Position numbers and translations under genes: made by a program. This document shows, in pieces, positions 1 through 6,812 of a stretch of DNA of 21,423 bases (the first letter of the stretch is position 1; each line of letters opens with the position of its first letter). The notes under the pieces were generated by a model. That model did not search any database. It was not told where the DNA came from and saw nothing but the letters and a program-made list of their open reading frames with translations. The stretch spans positions 1 to 21,423 of the forward strand of contig CAJUII010000021.1 of the NCBI GenBank assembly GCA_910586405.1. Direction: 5' to 3'. The stretch is from an uncultured Lachnospiraceae bacterium (GTDB taxonomy: Bacteria > Bacillota > Clostridia > Lachnospirales > Lachnospiraceae).

Positions 1-300
1 TTTTAAGAGTACGAAATATCCCTGAATAGATGTTAAAGGTGTTCTTATATCATGACTGATATTCGCTATAGATTGCTGCAATTGTTCTTTTTCCTGTATC
101 ATCTGAATTTTTGTTTTTTGTTCCAAATCATTTTTTTCATTGATTGTATCAGCTAAATTCTCTATATATTTATTGGATAAGGAAATTCGTAGTTTTCTGT
201 CTTCGCCAATCTGTCTTGTTATCTCACAGATTTGGCGTTTCCATGAAAAAAGAGAGCATGCTAATATGAGATTCAGTAAAACCAACAATAAATCAATCAT
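1..300 (-). CDS. Sensor histidine kinase, N-terminal part (cut by window edge)
   Basis: The first 100 residues of a membrane sensor kinase, reading off the left edge. A hydrophobic segment (about residues 2-18, LLLVLLNLILACSLF) is followed by a charged coiled-coil linker. The phosphoacceptor H-box then reads ISHDIRTPLTSIQGY near residues 83-97, with the autophosphorylated His in SHDIRTPL. The ATP-binding domain would lie outside the window. The start at 300 is set by AAGGAGAG about 8 nt upstream. It lies 36 nt downstream of the permease remnant, in the order regulator, permease, kinase seen in Firmicutes antimicrobial-peptide sensing/ABC export loci. Its short membrane region with no sizeable extracellular domain also fits kinases that sense through a transporter. 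The cognate regulator here is broken, so this kinase may be an orphan. Identity as a kinase is seen directly; the peptide-sensing role is inference. Confidence 0.88.
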   Translation of the reverse strand, partial: MIDLLLVLLNLILACSLFSWKRQICEITRQIGEDRKLRISLSNKYIENLADTINEKNDLEQKTKIQMIQEKEQLQQSIANISHDIRTPLTSIQGYFVLLK

Positions 301-336
301 ACACACACTCTCCTTCGATAAAATGCAGAATACTTC

Positions 337-831
337 CTATTTAAATTCCTGTTTTCTGACAAGTATAACAGACAAGGGCAGCAAAAAGAATAAACCAAAA
401 ATAAAATATACAATTATTTCATTGATTAGTCCGTATTCCAGCCGAAAAGTACCCATATTCATCCAATAGTATAATGGATTGAGCCAGACGAAATATTTTA
501 GTATTGCGTGACTGTGAAAATTCTGCCATATTCCAGTATAAATTACCGCGCCGCCCAACGTGAACAAACACATGACCGTCGCAATGATGCCAGTATTCTT
601 CAAGCAAATACATATCGTAATGCAAAGGAAAATAAAGGAAATCATTGCGAAGAAATTCAGTCCGGTATAGCTTAAATACTGTATCAGTTCTGTGATATTG
701 GGCATATATCCAATCTGTATACAGGTAAAACATAGCGTGATGGCATTGAATGAAAAATAGCAGACTGCATTATACAAAACAATCACAATCACTTTCGCAA
801 AGTAAACTTTCACTCTGTCTATTCCATACGC
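337..831 (-). pseudogene. ABC-2 type transporter permease, C-terminal remnant
   Basis: About 165 codons encoding the last part of a multi-pass permease. The frame begins AYGIDRVKVYFAK, the cytoplasmic AYGxxRxxVxxAK signature common in ABC-2 permeases of the bacitracin/lantibiotic export type. About five hydrophobic segments follow, with the typical late sequence FVWLNPLYYWMN before the last helix. The usual N-terminal first helix and extracytoplasmic loop are absent. Immediately upstream the frame is that of a response regulator, so the protein has no start of its own. A GTG at 813 is the first available start codon but has no Shine-Dalgarno site; it lies 6 nt past the regulator stop and could at most be translated by coupling. 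I infer a deletion that removed the permease N-terminus and the expected ATPase gene. A short functional permease is possible but unlikely. Confidence 0.7.
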
Positions 832-1103
832 AGTAAATCTATTTTGGATTGTACCATCGTTTTGGCAGACACAACAATGACAGGAATATTTGTGAATGAT
901 CTTAACTGCCTTAACACATGATCACCGCTTAAAACAGGAAGCATCAAGTCCAAAATGATGAGATCCGGTAACATTCTTTGGCATAATTCTATGCCTTCTC
1001 TACCATTTGGCGCAGAGCACACCTCATATTTTTGATTTGTCAAAAACTTTGTTATCATGTTGCGAATATCTGTATCATCTTCAATGATTGTTATTTTTTT
1101 CAA
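819..1103 (-). pseudogene. Truncated OmpR-family response regulator (receiver domain only)
   Basis: A 94-residue receiver domain. It has the acidic pair ED-D near residues 8-10, the phosphoacceptor Asp52 in LIILDLMLP, and the switch Ser79 in VVSAKTMVQSKIDLLRM. In OmpR-family regulators this is followed by GADDYxTKPF and a winged-helix DNA-binding domain. Here the frame stops after DLLRME, so the conserved Lys of TKPF, the last helix and the whole output domain are missing. The start at 1103 has an AAAGGGGGAT site and a good promoter about 55 nt upstream (1158-1186), so the fragment may still be transcribed. It could at best act as a phosphate sink for the kinase. The truncation point coincides with the start of permease sequence (about 823-832), as expected of a deletion junction. 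Confidence 0.85.
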
Positions 1104-1157
1104 TTGAATATCCCCCTTTAAGGTATACCTGAATTATGGTCACTAATAACCTTTTTC

Positions 1158-1186
1158 ATTATACGGTATAATCAAAATGACCTCAA
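1158..1186 (-). promoter_or_regulatory. SigA-type promoter for the truncated regulator locus, with palindrome over -10
   Basis: On the minus strand, TTGAGG (1181-1186), a 17-nt spacer and TATAAT (1158-1163) lie about 55 nt before the regulator start. The -10 is one arm of a perfect palindrome, ATTATACGGTATAAT (1158-1172; 7-nt arms, single central base), which could be a regulator binding site. The promoter match is seen; the operator role is inference. Confidence 0.6.
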
Positions 1187-1329
1187 GACAAGGATATGCG
1201 ATCTCAAACAATGAATCGCCATTGCCCTGTCCAAGTTTCGTTTTGATGAAGGACGTCGAAAAATTGGATTTATTTTGTTCAACGCTCAGGACGTTATAAA
1301 TACGAAGCAAAGCTTTTTGCAAGGAACGG

Positions 1330-1380
1330 AAAAAATAAAAAGCAGTGAACTGTTTTTTATAAAATCAAATTCACTGCTTT
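1330..1380 (-). terminator. Intrinsic terminator closing the BlaI/M56 operon
   Basis: Perfect 11-bp arms AAAGCAGTGAA (1339-1349) and TTCACTGCTTT (1370-1380) enclose a 20-nt AT-rich loop. Read on the minus strand the stem is followed by a T-rich run (TTATTTTTT, about 1330-1338). It lies about 30 nt past the last stop of the minus-strand operon. Confidence 0.8.
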
Positions 1381-1407
1381 ACTGTTTGTGTTCTAAAGTT
1401 GCCTCTG

Positions 1408-1575
1408 TTATGCCAGTACAGGCTCTCTTTTCCTGATGACAGCCTCTACTTCCTCAATTGTCTTTTCCACAATCTCCGCTATCTGTTCAGGAGTATAACC
1501 TTTCCTGTGCATATTTAAAATAATTTTTTCTTCTCTGCTTTTACTGAATCGCGGAATGCCTTGATTTTGCTTGAT
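1408..1575 (-). pseudogene. Gene fragment with HTH-like tail (possibly Rpn/transposase-like C-terminus)
   Basis: A minus-strand frame different from that of the acetyltransferase it overlaps. It encodes about 50 residues, including SREEKIILNMHRKGYTPEQ, then IAEIVEKTIEEVEAVI and a short end RKREPVLA. The pattern of charged helix, 'kGyt.eqIaeiv....eeVeavi' and stop resembles the C-terminal tail of Rpn-type recombination-promoting nucleases/putative transposases common in Clostridia. No start codon or ribosome site fits the full frame; the only internal ATG (1512) would give 34 residues. It probably entered by a deletion that also altered the end of the upstream acetyltransferase gene. The family assignment is from memory of the motif and is weak; that it is a coding remnant is more likely. 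Confidence 0.4.
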
Positions 1576-2056
1576 TTGTTGATGTATCGCCCCGCACGTC
1601 CTTCTCCCTGTGGATATACATCCTCGTCATGTCCAGCTCTCCGTCACCCTGCACCATGCACAGAAATTCCCAGCCATAACGCTCATAAAACGACGTGTGG
1701 TCTGTCACAAGATAAAGCGTGTCAATGCCTCTGTCGCGCATATCCTTGCAGACCGTATTCAGCAGCGCGCCCGCCACGCCCTGACCTCTTTTGTTCTCCT
1801 CTGTGTAGACGGCGCAGACATTCGGTGCAAGGTCTTTCCGGTCGTGAAAATCATTCTCAATCACACCCAGTCCGCCAATAATCTGCCCGCCTTCCATCGC
1901 CAGATACCATTGCGGCACAGCGCTTCTCTTTTCCAGACACTCCGCCATGCTCTCCATGTACGCCTCCAGCGGAATGCCCCATTTCTCGTGAAACCACTGC
2001 GCGGCGCGCTCCTTTAAGTCCGGTCTCTCCTCCAGACAAATAATATCAAATACCAT
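1541..2056 (-). CDS. GNAT family N-acetyltransferase
   Basis: A 171-residue GCN5-related acetyltransferase that would transfer acetyl from acetyl-CoA to an unknown amine. The fold elements are in order: LAMEGGQIIGGLGVIEN (beta-strand pair), the acetyl-CoA loop KRGQGVAGALL (R/Q-x-x-G-x-G/A), and the late motif FYERYGWEF. The start is taken at the second ATG (2056) because GGAGGT lies 10 nt before it; the upstream ATG at 2074 overlaps that site and has none of its own. It overlaps the metallophosphoesterase stop by 11 nt, so translation is probably coupled. The last 20 or so residues (after MTRMYIHRE) are polar and unlike a GNAT end, and lie where another coding remnant overlaps in a second frame, so the natural C-terminus may have been replaced. 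The substrate cannot be told. Confidence 0.85.
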   Translation of the reverse strand: MVFDIICLEERPDLKERAAQWFHEKWGIPLEAYMESMAECLEKRSAVPQWYLAMEGGQIIGGLGVIENDFHDRKDLAPNVCAVYTEENKRGQGVAGALLNTVCKDMRDRGIDTLYLVTDHTSFYERYGWEFLCMVQGDGELDMTRMYIHREKDVRGDTSTNQAKSRHSAIQ

Positions 2057-2948
2057 GGCTTTGTTTACCTCCATCAGTACTTTTCACGTTTTTTATCTCC
2101 TCCAACGCCTGCTTCCAGTAAATCTCCGGCACTGCGGGCCAGTCGCACCTGCCAGTTTCCTGTTCGCACAACGCCATAGCCCTGCCCAGAATCGTTCCGT
2201 GCGTCACCTTTGTGCCGCGCAGAATGCACTCTGTTGTCCTCGCCCAATATGGGGCAGTCTCATACAAACCTGTATCATGCATTTCCTGTATCACTTGCTC
2301 AATGTCGTAATCCAGCTCTATAAACTCAGGCTGCCACGCACCATTGTCACTATGCAGTATCATAAACTGCGTTTTTATATCGTGCTTTTCAATGCTGGGC
2401 AGACCCACAGCGCCGGGATTCCATACGATTTTTTCATACTCCTGCAACGCCATGACCCTATGCGTATGACCACACAGCATGTATTCCTCCGCCACTTGGG
2501 CAAGAATTTCCTTATTTTGACTGTTTCCGGGGTGCATTTGCTCCTTGACTGCCCTCTGTGTGCCATGACAAATTCTAATGTCTTTCATGCCATCTATATG
2601 AATGCGCGCCGTGACTGGCAGCGCTTCTAAAAAGGACAAATCCTCACGCGTCAAATGCTGCCTCGCGTATCGCAGCATTCCGACTGTGCTCGGATAACTG
2701 TCCCATTCAGGGTGTGCTTCCCCTATTCCAGATAAGATATACTCCTCCTTGTTCCCACGAATCAGATAACAGGGCATGCTCTTTTGTAATCTATAGAGGG
2801 TATCCATTACCTGCCGGATTTGAGGAAAGTCTCCTATGTAATCCCCCAGAAAACAATAGGCATCTATCGCCTGCTTTTCTAAATATTCCATACAGGTTTG
2901 CAGCGCGATATTGTTTCCATGGATATCTGATAATACAGCAATCTTCAT
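2046..2948 (-). CDS. Calcineurin-like metallophosphoesterase
   Basis: A 300-residue cytoplasmic metal-dependent phosphoesterase of the YfcE/diadenosine-tetraphosphatase-like group. All metal-ligand blocks are present: SDIHGN (residues 7-12), LGDYIGD (34-40), IRGNKE (64-68), ICHGT (127-130) and CGHTH (159-163). There is no signal peptide or membrane segment. The C-terminal ~100 residues extend past the core. The start is supported by AAGGGAG 7 nt upstream. It is the fourth gene of the BlaI-led operon, 18 nt after the rhomboid gene, and overlaps the acetyltransferase start. Hydrolysis of a phosphomonoester or diester is certain from the family; the substrate is unknown. No sequence feature links it mechanistically to the upstream membrane proteases. 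Confidence 0.9.
   Translation of the reverse strand: MKIAVLSDIHGNNIALQTCMEYLEKQAIDAYCFLGDYIGDFPQIRQVMDTLYRLQKSMPCYLIRGNKEEYILSGIGEAHPEWDSYPSTVGMLRYARQHLTREDLSFLEALPVTARIHIDGMKDIRICHGTQRAVKEQMHPGNSQNKEILAQVAEEYMLCGHTHRVMALQEYEKIVWNPGAVGLPSIEKHDIKTQFMILHSDNGAWQPEFIELDYDIEQVIQEMHDTGLYETAPYWARTTECILRGTKVTHGTILGRAMALCEQETGRCDWPAVPEIYWKQALEEIKNVKSTDGGKQSHGI
2067..2072 (-). promoter_or_regulatory. Ribosome binding site that fixes the acetyltransferase start
   Basis: GGAGGT on the minus strand, 10 nt before the ATG at 2056. It lies inside the longer reading frame that starts at 2074, ruling that upstream ATG out as the main start. It also lies inside the end of the preceding phosphoesterase gene. 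Confidence 0.75.
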
Positions 2949-2966
2949 ACGAACTCCCTTCTCACA

Positions 2967-3554
2967 CTAATACCGATTCATTTTATTTTTGTGCATTACA
3001 TACCCCAGCCCGGCTCCCACGCAGCCGCCTATAATGTGCGTCAGATGGGACACATTATCATGACTGGAAACACCGCTGTAAATCTGTCCTCCGATATAGA
3101 GCGCCGCCACCAGCACCAGTGTGATCGGTATACTCCCCTCCTTCACGCTGGTAAAGGGGGACAGCAGTATAAACGCGAACACCACGCCGCTTGCGCCAAG
3201 AAGCTGTACATGCGGAAAAAAAACATAATTCACAATCCCTGTCACCAGTGCGGTTGCAAGAATCACAAACAAAAGATTCGATGAACCATACTTTTCTTCG
3301 AGAAGCGGTCCCACAATCAATAGCAGCATGATATTGTTGATAAAATGCTCCCAGCCTGCGTGACCGAACACATGGCCTATCAGCCGCACATATGTCAGCG
3401 GCGACAGCAGCGAGGAGTGGTAGACACTGAAAAAGGCGTTTGTGGTCCACCCTTTCGTAAGCCAGCCCAGCACCAGCGCGGCAAAGCAGACAGCCGTGAA
3501 GCAGATCACTACCGGCGAATTAAATGATACCTTGAATTTTCTATTTGTTCTCAT
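2967..3554 (-). CDS. Rhomboid family intramembrane serine protease
   Basis: A 195-residue six-helix membrane protein. It carries the rhomboid catalytic dyad: Ser122 in GASG (120-123) on helix 4 and His173 in LTHIIGG on helix 6. The oxyanion-hole pair His70/Asn74 in HFINN on helix 2 is also present. Rhomboids cut transmembrane segments within the lipid bilayer. The start at 3554 is chosen because AAAGGAG lies 5-6 nt before it; a TTG 18 nt upstream overlaps that site. The length is usual for a minimal bacterial rhomboid without extra domains. It lies 27 nt downstream of the M56 sensor gene and 18 nt upstream of the phosphoesterase, so it is probably co-transcribed under the BlaI-like repressor. 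A substrate is not apparent; the neighbouring membrane sensor is one candidate, by inference only. Confidence 0.9.
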   Translation of the reverse strand: MRTNRKFKVSFNSPVVICFTAVCFAALVLGWLTKGWTTNAFFSVYHSSLLSPLTYVRLIGHVFGHAGWEHFINNIMLLLIVGPLLEEKYGSSNLLFVILATALVTGIVNYVFFPHVQLLGASGVVFAFILLSPFTSVKEGSIPITLVLVAALYIGGQIYSGVSSHDNVSHLTHIIGGCVGAGLGYVMHKNKMNRY

Positions 3555-3581
3555 AATTTCTCCTTTTATCAATACACTTTC

Positions 3582-6227
3582 CTACTCCATATCAGCCTCA
3601 GACACATACCTGCTGCCCACGACATGCAGCGCCCCATTTTCATAAGCTGCTGTCACCACGATCTCGTCCAGATACCATTTGTTGACAGCCTCGAAATAAA
3701 ACGCCAGCAAATCCCGCTCTCCATCATTGACAATCTCTGTCTTATAGCTGACGCTTTGGTGATCTAATGCGTCCTCTGCCCCCTCCAAGAGATATGCTGC
3801 TTCCTGCTTTAGCGGGATTACCTTCTCGATTGCCGTATTCCCCGTCAGCTCTTTGACTTGCACTGTAAGCTGCCGTGCCGGAACCTGCTTATCCACGTTC
3901 TCCGGCAAGGACGCCCAAGCTGGAAATTCATCTCCAAGCTCTTTGCAGACAACTGTAATACTGGGACGATACATCTCACTCCCGTCTTGCAGCGCAGATT
4001 CGTTTCCATTCATGGCAGTATATAATTCCTCCGGCGGCATCAATGGTTCGTATCTGCCATTTTTCTTTTCAAACAATGCCATCTCTCCGTTGGCATTCGG
4101 ATCTGTGCTAAACCCGTATGACAATTGTATCAGCATTTCTTTCACACCGTCACCATTCAAATCACAGGTTTGTATCTCAGGGATTCCCATGCCAAGCCGT
4201 TTTGTCTCAATCACATCGCCGTTTCCAAACTCAATCCGATAGGTGCACATATCATCCAAACCTATGTTTGTCCTATAGACGCGGTCCCTCCTGCCGTCAC
4301 CGTCATAGTCTCGATTCACAAACTGCCCATATCCATCCCACACGGCACACTCGTCCATATAGCCAGTATAGCTGGCATACGCAAAAAGCCCGCCGCCTTG
4401 TGTGAGGGCAATTTCGTCGTCAAAAATCTTGGCAAACTGTACGCGCTCGCCGTCCCCATCACCTACCTCCACCATATAATAGAGGTCCATCACCATGCCG
4501 CTGCCGCTCTCCAGATAGAGATAGCGAGTCTGACTGCCGCTCAGCGGCACACAGTCCTTTGAACGCCACACCGTATAGTCCGGGTACACACAGTTCTTTG
4601 TCTGATTGCGCGATACGAAAAAGTCCATGTTGTGCTCCTCGTAATATGTGCCATCATACGCCTCCTGCGTCATCCGTCTGTCGGTGACATTATACACATA
4701 CAGCCTGTCTGTGTCCAGTGGATGCAGATCAACCCTTTGTCCATCCTCTGTGACAAAAATCTCACAGTTTAGCCGCCCCTTTGCATCAAGGCACCCCAGC
4801 TCTTTTAAATTGACGGTGCTGTCAAGCCTGCTTTCGCCAATATTATAGATAAAAAGTCCAAAATCATGATGAAATATCAGCGTTTTGTGATCTGCATAAT
4901 CCAAAACAGGGCCATCGATATCACACACCATCTGGTCCGTCACCACCGCCGGAGACACCATCATTCTTTCTCCGCTGCCCTCTGCTTCTGCCGCGCCAGA
5001 CGACGCCTGCGAAGCTGCGTTTTGCTTCTGCTCGTCCGCAGCGCTTTCCCGATGCCAATCCTCCCCGCGCGGCTTCTCATTTATATGAGTGCCCCAAGAG
5101 TCCCTGCTTTCCTCCTCGTTTTGGTTCCCGTCCGCGCTCACTGCGCTGTCTCTGGCAGGGTTGCTTGCAAGCGCTACCAGCACAATCCCCACCAGCACAA
5201 ATCCCGGAACGGCAACGAACACTGCTGTTTTTTGATACCGCATAATATTCTTGATGCGGCTCTTCACACTGCCCTCGCCAAAGCCAAGCGGCGCCCCCGC
5301 AAAAACCTTTTTTCCACTCGCCAGATTTAATAAAGAAGCAGAGTACGCTGCCCGCAAATCGGTGCCCATCTGGCGCATCACCGCCTCGTCACATGACATT
5401 TCCATATCCTTTTCTGACAGGAAAAAGGCACACCAGACGAGTGGATTAAACCAATGAAGCGACAGCGCCAGAAACGCCAGCAGACGGAGAACATGATCGC
5501 CTCTCCTAATATGTATTTGCTCATGAAGCAGGATATAATGGCGCTCTGTCTCCGTGAGCGTGGTTGGCAGATAAATCCGCGGACGCAGCACGCCCATCAC
5601 AAATGCCGTATGGATATAATCACACAGATAAATATTGTTGTGGGCACTCTTTTGGTCGGGGACTGTGCCAATCAACTGACGTTTTAGGCAAATGATACGA
5701 ACAACGCTATAAATCCATAAGGCTGCCATGCCAAGCATCCAGATGACACTGTATCCCAGCACTGCAAATTGCCCAGCAAAGCCATCGTGCCGCGCCAGGG
5801 TCTGAGCCTGATCTGCGCTGGTCTGCTTATTCGCAGCACGAATCTGTTCCCCACCGCTCACGGCGCTGCTGTTTTTGTCTGATGCCCCTAGGCTTTGACC
5901 TGCGCCGGCTTCCCGCTCGTTGTCTGCGGGCACTGTCCACTGTACACGCCCCCTATCATACCCCAACGAATACTGTGCACTGCCATTCAGCCCAAGCAGT
6001 GTCCCCGCCTGAGGCACAGAAGAGATATACGCATTCATCACCCCAAAGACCGACAATCCTGACGAAAATGAAACCGGACACAAAAGCCGCAGCAATACCA
6101 CTCCCCACAACAAGTAGCTGAATAGCTTCGGCGCCCGCATCAAAAACAGCCGCAAAAACAATACCAACACAATCACGATTCCGCCTGTCAGACTCATATT
6201 GACAATCATTGAAAATAATGTTCCCAT
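3582..6227 (-). CDS. M56 family (BlaR1/MecR1-like) sensor metalloprotease with large extracytoplasmic domain
   Basis: An 881-residue membrane protein. Helices lie near residues 10-30, 36-56 and 155-180. The zinc-protease motif HEQIH (235-239) is followed by the third-ligand region EKDMEMSCDE (272-281), then a last helix (334-354). In the BlaR1 family, ligand binding outside the cell activates the cytoplasmic protease and relieves the partner repressor. The outer domain here (about 360-881) is not a penicillin-binding fold by eye. It has a low-complexity Ser/Ala/Glu linker and two calcium-loop motifs, DYDGDGRRD (640-648) and DLNGDGVKE (689-697), like VCBS/FG-GAP repeats. A long insert (about 80-150) also lies before helix 3. 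The start at 6227 has GGGAGGGAG 6 nt upstream; earlier ATGs do not. It lies 34 nt after the repressor gene. The ligand is unknown; beta-lactam sensing is not supported. Confidence 0.88.
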   Translation of the reverse strand: MGTLFSMIVNMSLTGGIVIVLVLFLRLFLMRAPKLFSYLLWGVVLLRLLCPVSFSSGLSVFGVMNAYISSVPQAGTLLGLNGSAQYSLGYDRGRVQWTVPADNEREAGAGQSLGASDKNSSAVSGGEQIRAANKQTSADQAQTLARHDGFAGQFAVLGYSVIWMLGMAALWIYSVVRIICLKRQLIGTVPDQKSAHNNIYLCDYIHTAFVMGVLRPRIYLPTTLTETERHYILLHEQIHIRRGDHVLRLLAFLALSLHWFNPLVWCAFFLSEKDMEMSCDEAVMRQMGTDLRAAYSASLLNLASGKKVFAGAPLGFGEGSVKSRIKNIMRYQKTAVFVAVPGFVLVGIVLVALASNPARDSAVSADGNQNEEESRDSWGTHINEKPRGEDWHRESAADEQKQNAASQASSGAAEAEGSGERMMVSPAVVTDQMVCDIDGPVLDYADHKTLIFHHDFGLFIYNIGESRLDSTVNLKELGCLDAKGRLNCEIFVTEDGQRVDLHPLDTDRLYVYNVTDRRMTQEAYDGTYYEEHNMDFFVSRNQTKNCVYPDYTVWRSKDCVPLSGSQTRYLYLESGSGMVMDLYYMVEVGDGDGERVQFAKIFDDEIALTQGGGLFAYASYTGYMDECAVWDGYGQFVNRDYDGDGRRDRVYRTNIGLDDMCTYRIEFGNGDVIETKRLGMGIPEIQTCDLNGDGVKEMLIQLSYGFSTDPNANGEMALFEKKNGRYEPLMPPEELYTAMNGNESALQDGSEMYRPSITVVCKELGDEFPAWASLPENVDKQVPARQLTVQVKELTGNTAIEKVIPLKQEAAYLLEGAEDALDHQSVSYKTEIVNDGERDLLAFYFEAVNKWYLDEIVVTAAYENGALHVVGSRYVSEADME

Positions 6228-6261
6228 ACCGATCTCCCTCCCACGATGTCCCACCATCCCC

Positions 6262-6618
6262 TCACATACAGTTCTCCTCAATAATTTTCTTGAGCTCCTC
6301 CACCTCCCGGTCCGAGAGTTTTTTGCCCGCGGTAAATGCAGCTAAAAATCTGGGCAGGGAGCCTTGAAAAGTGTCCTCGACAAACTGCTCGCTCTGCTTT
6401 GATAAAAATTCCTGCTTCGACACACAGGAAGTCACTGTTCCGTTGTCATTGCGGAACAATCCCCTGTCACATACCCGCCGAAGGATTGTGTATGTCGTTG
6501 ATTTTTTCCAGCAGAGTGCTTTTTCACAGCGCTTAGCCAGCTCTCCCGACGTGAGCGGCTCATTGTCCCAGATCAAGTCCGCAAACTTCATTTCAATCTC
6601 GCCTAGTCTGTATTCCAT
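6262..6618 (-). CDS. BlaI/MecI/CopY family transcriptional repressor
   Basis: A 118-residue winged-helix repressor. The recognition region is KSTTYTILRRVCDRGLF (about residues 39-55) and the C-terminal dimerisation helices end in LSDREVEELKKIIEE. Length and order match BlaI/MecI. In that family a dimer blocks its own promoter and is inactivated by proteolysis triggered by the adjacent M56 sensor, encoded here 34 nt downstream. The start at 6618 is supported by CGGAGGAAG. Two dyads of the family's TCTAC-N5-GTAGA type lie in its own promoter (6634-6648 and 6660-6674), so autoregulation is very likely. The neighbours suggest it also controls a rhomboid protease, a phosphoesterase and an acetyltransferase. 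Confidence 0.93.
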   Translation of the reverse strand: MEYRLGEIEMKFADLIWDNEPLTSGELAKRCEKALCWKKSTTYTILRRVCDRGLFRNDNGTVTSCVSKQEFLSKQSEQFVEDTFQGSLPRFLAAFTAGKKLSDREVEELKKIIEENCM

Positions 6619-6633
6619 CGTGGCTTCCTCCGT

Positions 6634-6648
6634 TCTACTGATTGTAAA
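6634..6648. promoter_or_regulatory. BlaI-type operator 2 (downstream of promoter)
   Basis: Minus strand TTTACAATCAGTAGA: arms TTTAC/GTAGA with a 5-nt centre and one mismatch from perfect symmetry. It lies between the -10 and the ribosome site of the repressor gene. Its centre is 26 bp from that of the first dyad. Confidence 0.65.
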
Positions 6649-6657
6649 CCTATTTAT

Positions 6658-6686
6658 ATTCTACAGTTAGTAGACTGGCTTGTCAA
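6658..6686 (-). promoter_or_regulatory. SigA promoter of the BlaI/M56 operon
   Basis: TTGACA (6681-6686), a 17-nt spacer and TAGAAT (6658-6663) on the minus strand, about 40 nt before the repressor start. It is close to consensus and covered by operator 1. Confidence 0.8.
6660..6674. promoter_or_regulatory. BlaI-type operator 1 (overlapping -10)
   Basis: Minus strand TCTACTAACTGTAGA, perfect 5-bp arms around a 5-nt centre. It overlaps the -10 hexamer and spacer, where a bound repressor dimer would block polymerase. The arm matches the TACA/TGTA-type half-site of the BlaI/MecI family. Confidence 0.7.
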
Positions 6687-6759
6687 CGATTTTCCAATTT
6701 ATTTCCAACCTATTTCACAATTCAATATTACTTTTATTCCAAATGCTAATTGTTCTAGC

Positions 6760-6788
6760 TTGAACGGCCAAGATAAATACTTTATAAT
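6760..6788 (+). promoter_or_regulatory. SigA promoter of the Nudix gene
   Basis: TTGAAC (6760-6765), a 17-nt spacer and TATAAT (6783-6788), 24 nt before the Nudix start codon. It is divergent from the BlaI operon promoter. Confidence 0.75.
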
Positions 6789-6812
6789 CATAGAAAAAGG
6801 AGCGTACAGACG

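Larger units (their letters stand above)
1104..1407. other. Intergenic stretch between two minus-strand loci
   Basis: About 300 bases without a convincing gene. It holds the promoter and palindrome at 1158-1186 and the terminator hairpin at 1339-1380. A stop-free minus-strand frame of about 75 codons runs from near 1370 to the stop at 1143. It has no start codon with a ribosome site, overlaps both the terminator and the promoter, and matches no family I recognise, so it is not called as a gene. Confidence 0.5.

Noticed and set aside
140..469. Plus-strand open frame opposite the kinase and permease
   Set aside because: The opposite strand carries the H-box kinase and permease sequence; this frame has no ribosome site or recognisable domain.
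1143..1370. Minus-strand open frame of about 75 codons before the regulator gene
   Set aside because: No start codon with a ribosome site, overlaps a strong terminator and the regulator promoter, and matches no family I recognise.
4125..4562. Plus-strand open frame of 145 codons opposite the M56 gene
   Set aside because: Composition is rich in His, Pro and Ser from reading the antisense of a coding gene; there is no ribosome site.
3582..6227. Beta-lactam resistance regulator
   Set aside because: No beta-lactamase or penicillin-binding protein gene is adjacent and the outer domain lacks penicillin-binding motifs.
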